Assembly (NCBI RefSeq): GCF_022489035.1
Contig: NZ_JAKVTV010000002.1
Location: 496,001 to 560,000, forward strand
DNA length: 64,000 nucleotides
Source: Christiangramia lutea
GTDB lineage: Bacteria > Bacteroidota > Bacteroidia > Flavobacteriales > Flavobacteriaceae
Direction of reading: 5' to 3'
Below are positions 41,484-49,679 of this stretch, in pieces; the first letter of the stretch is position 1, and every line of letters begins with the position of its first letter. Made by a program: the position numbers and the translations under genes. A model generated the notes under the pieces. The model was not told the DNA's origin and did not search any database. It worked only from the letters and a program-made list of their open reading frames with translations.

Positions 41484-43874
41484 TTAATAAGACCCGATTG
41501 GCGAACCATCCGGAATTTTTGGAACATTCAGTTCCAGCTTAAATTCTTCCGGTTTATCCCTGAACTCACCAATGTTTCGGTACATCTCCTGGGACACGGC
41601 ATCCTTTCTTCCCCTTAGCCAATTGGCCAGCTCGTCGATCTTAGCGTTGGTGACCGCTTTCACCATAGGGGTCGCATCTTTGTTCACTGCCAGGTTTAAA
41701 AGATGTTTAAATACCACAAAATTGATGGTATTTTGAACTGCCTGCATATAACTGTCTTTTTGATCTTTTTTAATAGTCTTTTCGATCGATTCGTCCAGCA
41801 CCTGAGATAATCCAGGTAGGTTCTTATTAAGCGAATGCTGCTGAATAAGTCTTTCGGCCCTTGCTGGATGAAACAACAGACTCATGCTCATATCGCTTGC
41901 GGTTGCGGCCGCTCCTAAAGCATCAAAGGCTACATCGGTATTGCTTTTAAATGATTCCCGATCTCTTCCGTACCCAAAAGCCCGTGGAGGAAAAAGTGCT
42001 AATTTTTCCTTTGGTATTGCCAGTTCTTCAGCGGTTAAGGTGTGCAGGATTTGCCTAAGCGCCTTCTCCTGGAGTTTTCCGTCGAGGTGTTCAACCACCT
42101 GCTCCGGACTACCCTTTACTGCGTAATTATATTCCAGGCCTCCTACTATTTTCACAGCAGCTTCGGTTTGATACCTGTGGAAAAAATACAGGGGTACAAA
42201 AACATCCTCAAGAACGGAATATGGCTCCCCTTTCCTTATATTGTCTTCTGAAAAATTGCTGATCGCTTTTTGTCGAATTTCAAGAACTCGCTCCAGTTCA
42301 TCGGCCGCGTTATTTCCATTGTCCCATAAGTGAGCAAAAGCGTGAGCTCCTCCTGAAGAACGGGCATCAGAATCTGAAATGAATCTTATACCTTCCATAT
42401 TTGCTTTTTCCAAAATGGAATTCAGGTATTCCCTTTCCTGCATTCCTTCAGGCACATCACTGTAACTATAATTTACAGTTACTTTATCCCACTCGCCTAT
42501 TCCGGTATCATAGGCATTGGCAAATTCAATTTCACCATTATTTAGTTCAAATTGAGGATGAGGATAATCCATTACCGAAGCCCTATCATTAGTACTTGCC
42601 GCAAAATTATGAGCAAAACCAATGGTGTGCCCTACTTCATGAGCTGAAAGCTGACGTATCCGGGCCAGGGCAAGTTTCATCATAGGATCATGATTTGTAT
42701 CACTATTAGCAAAAGGTTTGTTCATCATCGCCTGTGCGATCATAAAATCCTGGCGAATCCTTAAACTTCCAAGACTTACGTGCCCCTTGATTATCTCTCC
42801 TGTTCGGGGGTCCACTACACTGGCTCCGTAGCTCCAACCACGCGTGGAACGGTGTACCCATTGAATTACGTTATATCGCGCATCCAAAGGGTCGGCTTTA
42901 TCTGGTAACATTTTCACCTGGAATGCATTCTTATAGCCTATGGCCTCGAATGCTTGATCCCACCATTTCGCTCCATCCAGTAAAGCCGATCTTACCGGTT
43001 CGGGAGTTCCCGGATCCAGGTAATAAATAATAGGTTCTACCGGTTCGCTCACTTCTGCCTCAGGGTTTTTCTTTTCCAAACGGTGTCTTACCGCATATCT
43101 TTTTTTAATGGGCTCATAAACCGGGGAAGCATAATCCATATAAGAAATAAAGATGGCTCCGCTCCTTGGATCAAATGGTCTTTTTTGATAATTATCATCA
43201 GGAAGTTTTACAAATGAATGATGCTGGATCACACTTATGTTTTTTGCATTTGGAACAACCGAGCTCACCGTTCGGCCTTTTGGCTCTCCTCCAAATGTAA
43301 GCAGAGCTTCAAATTCAGAATTTTCAGGAAAAGATTTGGTTCGTTCAAGAGCGAGGGCACTTTTGTCCTTATTGAGCTTATAAGTACCGTAGTTTCCAGA
43401 TTTCAATCTACTGGCAACCCCATGAGCATCCTGCATCAAAAATGGCGTAAAATCAATGATATACTTCCCCTCCTTTTCTTCCTTGATTTCAAATCCGAAT
43501 AAAACCGATTTTCCAAAAGCCTCGGCAACGCTTTGCTTTTCTGCTTTATTATCGGTAATAGCCCTGTAATCCTGGTTTGGCTGAATCAACAGAAGTTTAT
43601 TTCCCGCCTTTTGAAATTTCACGACCGCAGTGCCTCCTAACTGCCCCCGGTCTAATCCAATATCATTTGAACCTACTCCGGTAGTTAAAAAATGATTGTA
43701 AAGAAATTCCTGATCCAGATTCTCTACCTCAAGGTAGATCTCGTCTTCTTTCTCATCGTAATGAAAATTGAAAAAGCCCTGATAATCCTTTAGGTCTTCT
43801 TTATCTTCTAAAAATTGAGCGTTTACTGGAAGCGAAATACTGAAAGTCAGAATTATAAATAAAAGATTGCGCGT
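41484..43874 (-). CDS. Secreted zinc metalloprotease (DUF5117/DUF5118-type), no standard start codon
   Basis: The metzincin-type motif AHEVGHTIGFAHN is followed by a Met-turn-like SVMDYP. This pattern fits the large zinc-dependent metalloproteases with DUF5117 and DUF5118 regions, usually about 800 residues with a signal peptide. The only ATG/GTG/TTG codon that opens the conserved frame is GTG at 43622, which would delete the signal peptide. The frame stays open upstream to TAA at 43877-43875. Directly after this stop it reads ACG then RNLLFIILTFSISLPVNAQF, a convincing signal peptide. With ACG read as the start at 43874 the product is 796 residues. Either ACG initiates, or an ATG was lost to one base change. 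Confidence 0.8.
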   Translation of the reverse strand, partial: TRNLLFIILTFSISLPVNAQFLEDKEDLKDYQGFFNFHYDEKEDEIYLEVENLDQEFLYNHFLTTGVGSNDIGLDRGQLGGTAVVKFQKAGNKLLLIQPNQDYRAITDNKAEKQSVAEAFGKSVLFGFEIKEEKEGKYIIDFTPFLMQDAHGVASRLKSGNYGTYKLNKDKSALALERTKSFPENSEFEALLTFGGEPKGRTVSSVVPNAKNISVIQHHSFVKLPDDNYQKRPFDPRSGAIFISYMDYASPVYEPIKKRYAVRHRLEKKNPEAEVSEPVEPIIYYLDPGTPEPVRSALLDGAKWWDQAFEAIGYKNAFQVKMLPDKADPLDARYNVIQWVHRSTRGWSYGASVVDPRTGEIIKGHVSLGSLRIRQDFMIAQAMMNKPFANSDTNHDPMMKLALARIRQLSAHEVGHTIGFAHNFAASTNDRASVMDYPHPQFELNNGEIEFANAYDTGIGEWDKVTVNYSYSDVPEGMQEREYLNSILEKANMEGIRFISDSDARSSGGAHAFAHLWDNGNNAADELERVLEIRQKAISNFSEDNIRKGEPYSVLEDVFVPLYFFHRYQTEAAVKIVGGLEYNYAVKGSPEQVVEHLDGKLQEKALRQILHTLTAEELAIPKEKLALFPPRAFGYGRDRESFKSNTDVAFDALGAAATASDMSMSLLFHPARAERLIQQHSLNKNLPGLSQVLDESIEKTIKKDQKDSYMQAVQNTINFVVFKHLLNLAVNKDATPMVKAVTNAKIDELANWLRGRKDAVSQEMYRNIGEFRDKPEEFKLELNVPKIPDGSPIGSY

Positions 43875-43972
43875 TTAGTGGGTTTTTTATAGCCGTTTAA
43901 AACTAAAAAATATTCGTTAAATACTTTTCCGAAAGTCCCTTAAATTCTATTTTTACGACAAATCGACCAAGA

Positions 43973-45071
43973 ATGATAACAACTGAAAATATTAAGGATC
44001 TTAAGGAGCGCCTGGTTGCGTTAAGGAGGTATCTTTGACATTGATGCCAAAAAGATCGAAATAACCAATATGGAGGAAAAGACCTTTGCTCCTGATTTCT
44101 GGGACGACCCTAAAAAGGCCGAACAGATCATGAAAGAGGTTAATGCCGAAAAAAGCTGGGTGGAGGATTATGAAAAAGCTGAAACCCTTGTTGATGATCT
44201 CGAGGTCATTTACGAATTCTATAAGGAAGAGGAAGCCACCGCTGAAGATGTTCAGCAAAGAAACGATAAGGCAGTTGACCTAATTGAAGATTTGGAGTTC
44301 AAGAACATGCTCTCAGAAGAGGGTGATAATATGAGCGCTGTTCTTCAAATTACTGCTGGTGCCGGTGGAACTGAAAGTTGCGACTGGGCAGAGATGCTAA
44401 TGAGAATGTATCTTATGTGGGCTGAAAAACGAAAATATAAGATTAGAGAACTCAATTACCAGGCTGGCGACGTTGCGGGTATCAAGACCGTTACTTTAGA
44501 AATTGAAGGAGAATTTGCTTTCGGCTGGTTAAAGGGTGAGAATGGGGTTCACAGATTGGTGAGAATTTCTCCATTCGATTCCAATGCCAAAAGGCACACC
44601 TCCTTTGCTTCAGTTTATGTTTATCCCCTGGTAGATGACAGTATCGAAATTGAGATCAATCCGTCACATTTAAGATGGGAAACCATGCGATCTTCTGGGG
44701 CAGGTGGACAGAATGTAAATAAGGTGGAAACAGCGGTAAGATTACATCATGAGCCTACGGGAATTGTAATTGAAAATTCTGAAACCAGGTCTCAGCTGGA
44801 AAACAAGAACAAAGCCATGCAACTTTTGAAATCCCAGCTATTCGAGATCGAACTTCAGAAAAGACAGGAACAAAGACGTGAGATAGAAGATTCCAAAATG
44901 AAAATCGAATGGGGTTCACAGATCAGGAACTATGTAATGCATCCTTATAAACTGGTAAAAGACGTTCGAACTGGTGAGGAAACAGGTAATGTAGACAACG
45001 TAATGAACGGTGAGCTAGACCCTTTTTTAAAATCTTTTCTGATGATGATGGGACAACGGAACGAAGATTGA
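43973..45071 (+). CDS. prfB: Peptide chain release factor 2, with programmed +1 frameshift
   Basis: Translation starts at ATG 43973 and reads 21 codons to an in-frame TGA at 44036-44038. A +1 shift at CTT TGA C continues in the frame from GAC at 44037 to the stop at 45071, giving 365 residues. The second part contains the RF2 stop-recognition tripeptide SPF in [13 protein letters not shown] and the catalytic GGQ in [15 protein letters not shown]2 recognises UGA and UAA. The frameshift autoregulates the factor: low RF2 favours shifting. A gene call starting at the ATG at 44070 would miss the N-terminus. Confidence 0.96.
44023..44039 (+). other. RF2 programmed frameshift site
   Basis: AAGGAGG (44023-44029), an internal Shine-Dalgarno sequence, lies 3 bases before the slippery CTT (44033-44035), followed by TGA C (44036-44039). 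This is the classical prfB arrangement. Confidence 0.95.
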
Positions 45072-45141
45072 TACCTATCCTGACAATTTAGATTTTTTAT
45101 AATAAAATAATTGATTATTTTAAAGTTAGAAAAACAAAGAA

Positions 45142-45483
45142 ATGCTGAAGATTTATCATAACTCAAGATGTAGAAAGTCCAGAGAAGGACTGGAAATATT
45201 AAAGAATTCTGATAAAGAATTTGAAATAATAGAATATCTTAAGGAACCACTAACCGAAAATGAACTGGAGAACCTGATTAATAAACTTGAGATCACTCCT
45301 ATTCAATTGGTTCGGAAAAATGAGAAAATCTGGAAGGAAAAATATAAGGATAAAGACCTCAGCGATCGCGAATTGATTAGTGTAATGGTAAAAAACCCTA
45401 AATTGATTGAAAGACCGATTGTAGAGAGTGATAATAAAGCGGTTATTGGAAGACCTCCTTCAGATATTGAAAAACTGCTTTAA
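45142..45483 (+). CDS. ArsC/Spx-family thioredoxin-fold protein (arsenate reductase-like)
   Basis: The 113-residue protein has the ArsC-family start MLKIYHNSRCRKSREGLEIL, with Cys10 as the catalytic cysteine, and the C-terminal segment IERPIVESDNKAVIGRPP. Members reduce arsenate with glutaredoxin, or act as Spx-like regulators, or as YffB-type proteins of unknown role. No ars operon genes are nearby, so arsenate reduction is unproven. A short membrane protein gene follows 12 bases later. Confidence 0.8.
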   Translation: MLKIYHNSRCRKSREGLEILKNSDKEFEIIEYLKEPLTENELENLINKLEITPIQLVRKNEKIWKEKYKDKDLSDRELISVMVKNPKLIERPIVESDNKAVIGRPPSDIEKLL

Positions 45484-45495
45484 AATTACAGGAGC

Positions 45496-45864
45496 ATGAA
45501 ATTACAACACAGAATAGCATTGATAAGTGTGGCTGCAGCCGCTGTAGCAGGTTTTGTCTATTCCCAGATCTATATTCATGAGAAGAACAGAAAGGAGATC
45601 AAGGAAGTGGCCAACGAACTTGCGCTAACCTGGAAAAACCAGTTACATCTAAATGCAGAGCAAACCCAGTTACTGGAAGATGCTATAATTGAATTTACCA
45701 TTAAGAAGAATGAGATCATTAATTCGAGTTTGGGAATCGAACAACAGGTTAACAAATTAAAGACCATTCAGAAGAGCGAATACAGATCCTTGAAAAAGTT
45801 TCTTGATGATGAGCAGTTCGAAAATTATATTTTTTTGAACAAGCAACTAACCCGAAAGTCCTAG
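45496..45864 (+). CDS. Small single-span membrane protein with helical periplasmic domain
   Basis: I do not recognise the family. The 122-residue product has one N-terminal hydrophobic segment (about 7-24, ALISVAAAAVAGFVYSQI) and a long helical, charged remainder (LNAEQTQLLEDAIIEFTIKK, then SEYRSLKKFLDDEQFENYIF) with an LTRKS end. The pattern resembles small periplasmic helical sensors of the Spy/CpxP type, but without their LTxxQ repeats. It starts 12 bases after the ArsC-like gene. Confidence 0.65.
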   Translation: MKLQHRIALISVAAAAVAGFVYSQIYIHEKNRKEIKEVANELALTWKNQLHLNAEQTQLLEDAIIEFTIKKNEIINSSLGIEQQVNKLKTIQKSEYRSLKKFLDDEQFENYIFLNKQLTRKS

Positions 45865-45947
45865 AATACAGGTTTTTATTTAAAATGTTTAATTTTTATG
45901 AATTTTTGTTTAACAAAATATTAACCGCATTCGTTTAAACCATTCCC

Positions 45948-45970
45948 TTTCCTTTTGGTCATAAAGGAAA
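45948..45970 (+). repeat. Hairpin immediately upstream of the TonB-type receptor gene
   Basis: TTTCCTTT (45948-45955) and AAAGGAAA (45963-45970) form a perfect 8-bp inverted repeat ending 9 bases before the ATG at 45980. It could lie in the 5' leader and affect ribosome access. A second palindrome, TTTTGTTTAACAAAA, sits at 45904-45918. Confidence 0.45.
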
Positions 45971-45979
45971 ATACGCATA

Positions 45980-48520
45980 ATGACCAATTCGAAAATCCTA
46001 ACTCTTAGCCTGATATTGGGCTTTTTCAGTATACTCTTTTTTCCAACCTACGCTCAAGGACCTTCCAGTTTCAAGAAAAACACCATTAAAGGGAAGGTTA
46101 TGGATGATGAGCTTAACGTACCTTTAGAATACGCTACCGTTACTGTAGAGAATGTTGAAAATTCTTCAGACGTTGAAGGCGGTATCACCGATGCTCAGGG
46201 TAATTTTTCTGTAGAGGTAAAAAATGGCACCTACAACATCAAGATCGAATTCATTTCCTATGAAACAAAAGTATTCCAGAATCGAACAGTGAAAAGCGAT
46301 CTGGATCTAGGAACCATCAAGTTAGGCATGGGTTCAGAAAATCTTGACGAAGTTGTAGTTCAGGCTGAAACTACACAGGTAGACATTAGACTGGATAAAA
46401 AGATCTATAATATAGGAAAAGACCTGACTACTGCAGGTGGAACAGTTAGTGATGCGTTGAATAACGTACCCTCGATTTCGGTGGATATTGAAGGTGGGAT
46501 TAGCCTGAGAGGTAATGAAAATGTTAGAATCCTGATTAACGGAAAACCATCAGCAATGGCTGGTTTTGGAAATACAGATGTATTGAGTCAGTTACCAGCT
46601 GAGGCCATCGAGCGTGTTGAGGTAATCACCTCTCCTTCTGCCCGATATGACGCTGAAGGTACCGCAGGTATCATTAATATCATTCTTAGAAAAAAAGAGA
46701 CACTCGGTTTTAACGGGTCTATAACTGTAAATGGTGGAATCCCAGATAATGGTAATATTTCAGCGAATTTAAATTACCGTACAGACAAATTCAACCTGTT
46801 TACCACTACTGGATACAGATATTCTGAATCTCCGGGATATGCTTATTTCGATACCAGATATTTTGAACCAAGAGAAGACATTTTCTTAGGAAATATCGAG
46901 TATGATCGAAATATTGAAGACCGGGATTATGACAGGATCAACCGGGGATTTAACTCTAATCTTGGTTTAGAATATTATATTTCAGACATGTCTTCAATTA
47001 CCGGTGCCGTTTTTTACAGACTTGGAGATGACCGGGATGTAACGCTAAACCGTAATGATTATATACTTAATGGCGAAAACCTGCTAGGCTCAAATCGTAC
47101 TGAAACTGAAAATGAAGAGGATGAAAGTATACAGTTCTCTCTTAATTACATTAAAAGATTCGACAATAAAGGACATGAACTAACTGCCGATTTTCAATTC
47201 GAGAATGATAGTGAAACTGAAGATGCTTTTATTGATGAGCCTATCACCTACAACAATACCGATATTGATGCGGTGAGAGTTCCTTCAGAATCTACAATTA
47301 CCGTGGAAGATCAAAAGGAATACCTGTTACAGGCAGATTACGTTAGACCTATTGGCGAAGATTCTCAATTTGAGGCTGGTTATCGTGGAAATATTGAAAA
47401 TGAAGTTACCGACTATAAATTATTCCAGGAAGATGCAGATGGAAACTTTATTTTAAATGAAAACCAGACGAATGTTTTTGATTATACCGAAAACGTTCAG
47501 GCCTTATATACTCAATATGGAACTAAATTTGGTGAATTTAGTTTCTTATTAGGATTAAGACTAGAAAACACCAATCTAAAAGGTAAGATCGACTCTGAGC
47601 TAACGGAAGAGGAATTACAGGAAGAATTCTCTTTTGATATAGACACAGATTTTGACAATAATTACCTGGGCTTATTTCCTACGGTAAATATTATCTACGA
47701 ATTGGGTGAGGAGGAAAATTTAACCCTTGGATATAACAGGAGGATCAACAGGCCAAGAGGCTGGTATATTAACCCCTTCCCATCCAGAAGTAGTCGTAAT
47801 AATATTTTCCAGGGTAACCCAAACCTGAATCCTGCGTTCTCGAATGCTTTTGATCTGGGATACCTTAAGAGATGGGAGAAATTTACCCTGACTTCTTCGG
47901 TTTATTATCAAAGAGAAACTGACGCGTTTCAACGGGTACAAGAAGAAGTTCTCATAACGGGACCTTCAGGCCAGGAAATCGAAGTGATTAGAAGTATCCC
48001 ATTTAACCTTGCTACGAATGATAGAATGGGAGGTGAACTTGGATTCTTGTATAATCCGGCAGATTGGCTGAGATTAAATGGTAGTGCCAATCTTTTCCGC
48101 TTCAAACTTGATGGTGAATTTAATGGTATAGATTACAGCCAGGATAACTTCAGCTGGTTTGGTAGATTTAGTTCCAAGGTCACTCTACCCTGGAAAATCG
48201 ACTGGCAGACGAATTTATTTTACAGAGGACCTTCAGATGAGATCCAGGGAACCCAGGAAGGTATTCTGAATATCGACCTTGCTTTCAGTAAAGAGATCTT
48301 AAATGAGAAGGCTACAATTTCACTAAATGTAAGAGACATTTTTAACGGAAGGAAAAGAGCGAGTTTTACAACTACTGAATTCTTTGAACAGGACAGCGAA
48401 TTCCAGTGGAGACAGGGACAGTCTGTTAACCTTTCTTTTATTTACAGGTTCAACCAGAAAAAACAGCGTCAGGACAGAAGAGGCAACGGAAATGATGACT
48501 TCGACGAAGGTGAATTTTAA
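45980..48520 (+). CDS. Outer-membrane beta-barrel receptor, TonB-dependent type
   Basis: The 846-residue protein begins with a signal peptide (about 1-25, ILTLSLILGFFSILFFPTYA). Then come a carboxypeptidase-regulatory-like domain (about 38-115, IKGKVMDDELNVPLEYATVT), a plug domain (VRILINGKPSAMAGFGNTD, then QLPAEAIERVEVITSPSARY) and a large beta-barrel (about 250-830). It resembles the outer membrane beta-barrel family often written OMP_b-brl_3. No SusD partner is adjacent, so the substrate is not suggested by context. The C-terminal tail after the last strand is Arg/Gln/Asp-rich. A very strong 22-bp terminator follows. Confidence 0.9.
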   Translation: MTNSKILTLSLILGFFSILFFPTYAQGPSSFKKNTIKGKVMDDELNVPLEYATVTVENVENSSDVEGGITDAQGNFSVEVKNGTYNIKIEFISYETKVFQNRTVKSDLDLGTIKLGMGSENLDEVVVQAETTQVDIRLDKKIYNIGKDLTTAGGTVSDALNNVPSISVDIEGGISLRGNENVRILINGKPSAMAGFGNTDVLSQLPAEAIERVEVITSPSARYDAEGTAGIINIILRKKETLGFNGSITVNGGIPDNGNISANLNYRTDKFNLFTTTGYRYSESPGYAYFDTRYFEPREDIFLGNIEYDRNIEDRDYDRINRGFNSNLGLEYYISDMSSITGAVFYRLGDDRDVTLNRNDYILNGENLLGSNRTETENEEDESIQFSLNYIKRFDNKGHELTADFQFENDSETEDAFIDEPITYNNTDIDAVRVPSESTITVEDQKEYLLQADYVRPIGEDSQFEAGYRGNIENEVTDYKLFQEDADGNFILNENQTNVFDYTENVQALYTQYGTKFGEFSFLLGLRLENTNLKGKIDSELTEEELQEEFSFDIDTDFDNNYLGLFPTVNIIYELGEEENLTLGYNRRINRPRGWYINPFPSRSSRNNIFQGNPNLNPAFSNAFDLGYLKRWEKFTLTSSVYYQRETDAFQRVQEEVLITGPSGQEIEVIRSIPFNLATNDRMGGELGFLYNPADWLRLNGSANLFRFKLDGEFNGIDYSQDNFSWFGRFSSKVTLPWKIDWQTNLFYRGPSDEIQGTQEGILNIDLAFSKEILNEKATISLNVRDIFNGRKRASFTTTEFFEQDSEFQWRQGQSVNLSFIYRFNQKKQRQDRRGNGNDDFDEGEF

Positions 48521-48536
48521 TTTGGAAACAATTTTG

Positions 48537-48586
48537 AAAAAGCATAAAAAAAGGGACTAATTAAAGTCCCTTTTTTTATGCTTTTT
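48537..48586. terminator. Long perfect-stem terminator
   Basis: The left arm (48537-48558) and right arm (48565-48586) are a perfect 22-bp inverted repeat with the 6-nt loop AATTAA. On the plus strand it ends in T-rich sequence. Its right arm overlaps the last codons of the convergent small gene (stop at 48576). Confidence 0.9.
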
Positions 48587-48752
48587 CCGCTTTAGCTTTT
48601 TTGCGTTCTTCGCGTTTTTCTTTGATCAACTCTCCAACAGAACCTCCAATCCAGTAAGGAAGGAAAGCCATTAGAAAGATCATAAGCCAGAAACCCATCG
48701 TTAATATCGCTAAAAATGCTAAGAAACCAAGGTATTGATCGAATTCGAACAT
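48576..48752 (-). CDS. Small membrane protein (58 aa) with basic tail
   Basis: ATG at 48752 opens a 58-codon frame to TAA at 48576-48578. The product has a polar start (MFEFDQYLG), a long hydrophobic stretch (about 9-37, which may be one or two helices) and a strongly charged helix (ELIKEKREERKKAKAEKA). A full -33/-7 promoter sits 29 bases upstream (48781-48813), and its stop lies in the arm of the shared terminator. Promoter, start, hydrophobic pattern and terminator together make a real gene likely. The function is unknown. Confidence 0.75.
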   Translation of the reverse strand: MFEFDQYLGFLAFLAILTMGFWLMIFLMAFLPYWIGGSVGELIKEKREERKKAKAEKA

Positions 48753-48780
48753 AACATTCAGAGTTTGATTTGAATCTTGC

Positions 48781-48813
48781 CAAAGATAGGAAGTCTACAG
48801 CGCTTATCACAAA
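48781..48813 (-). promoter_or_regulatory. Promoter of the 58-aa membrane protein gene (TTTG, 21 nt, TATCTTTG)
   Basis: On the minus strand TTTG (48813 to 48810) precedes TATCTTTG (48788 to 48781) by 21 nt. The predicted start is near 48777, giving a leader of about 25 nt. Confidence 0.6.
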
Positions 48814-48879
48814 AAATAACTGTTTAATTTTTCTCGGCTGAATATAACTAACTTTAAATGTTCTGGTTGGGATCAAATT

Positions 48880-49392
48880 TTATTCAAAAAGGAAAAGTCT
48901 GAATTCACCGTCCATTTCTCCAAAATTATCGGGCAGGCCACTAATCAATTCTCTGCAACCTATTTTACCTTCCAGGAAATTATCTGTAATTGAACTGATT
49001 TCAATGAAGTTAGATTGTAGGTTCAGAGCCTCACCGGGATGTATTCTCCAGGCTTCTGTTCGTAAAGGGCTTTGATAACTCACCCAGCTCTGACTATAAA
49101 TATCTTTACCAAAATAGTACTTTCCAGCCCCCACATAATTATCAATAAAAATTTCAATAATATTACCCTCAGCAGATATTGCCTTTGCTTGAAGATTAAT
49201 CCTTCCCGAAGGGGTGAGAATTCTCTTAAATCCAAGCGGAGCCATATTTTCGTCTGATAAAAATTCTGAACCGTTAACGCTCGCATTTAAATATTGCTCT
49301 GAATTTATATTATTATCGTCATCAGAACTACAGCTTAAAGAAATCCCTATTACAATCGACATTAACAGATAAATGAAACTTTGCTTTTTCAT
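48880..49392 (-). CDS. Lipoprotein of unknown function (170 aa)
   Basis: The lipoprotein signal is clear: MKKQSFIYLLMSIVIGISLS followed by Cys21 and the acidic SSDDDNN. The remainder is an all-beta soluble domain, with strands such as SEGNIIEIFIDNYVGAGKYY and FIEISSITDNFLEGKIGCRE, resembling DUF6252-like lipoproteins of Flavobacteriia. It is probably anchored to the outer membrane, since an acidic export signal after the Cys is typical of surface lipoproteins in Bacteroidota. Monocistronic, upstream of fumC on the opposite strand. Confidence 0.75.
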   Translation of the reverse strand: MKKQSFIYLLMSIVIGISLSCSSDDDNNINSEQYLNASVNGSEFLSDENMAPLGFKRILTPSGRINLQAKAISAEGNIIEIFIDNYVGAGKYYFGKDIYSQSWVSYQSPLRTEAWRIHPGEALNLQSNFIEISSITDNFLEGKIGCRELISGLPDNFGEMDGEFRLFLFE

Positions 49393-49649
49393 AGTACTGA
49401 TGTTTAAATAATTAAGGAATAAAATTAAGGTTTAAGAGTATATTCTGGAAGTGGAAAATTCCTGTAGTTTGCGTATAAATAACTGTTTTACAGGTTTTTA
49501 CGTATAATCTAAAATTTACTTTATCAAATTATCATAAGCCTATTTTTTAAGATATAAGATTTTGTATTTTAAGGTAATCGTAAAAAGAGACGGTATTCTT
49601 TGAAATTTAATTTTAAAGATTTTTTAGTTTAAAGAAAATTGTGAAACCT

Positions 49650-49657
49650 TAACTTTG
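49650..49657 (+). promoter_or_regulatory. -7 promoter element of fumC (TAACTTTG)
   Basis: TAACTTTG fits TAnnTTTG, with a predicted leader of about 19 nt before the fumC ATG. The rest of the 287-base gap (49393-49679) is AT-rich with nothing else recognised. Confidence 0.5.
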
Positions 49658-49679
49658 CGAAACAACCAATTTTTGCATT

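Noticed and set aside
48592-48876. 94-residue minus-strand frame over the 58-residue gene
   Set aside because: It is out of frame with the hydrophobic 58-residue product and ignores the promoter at 48781-48813.
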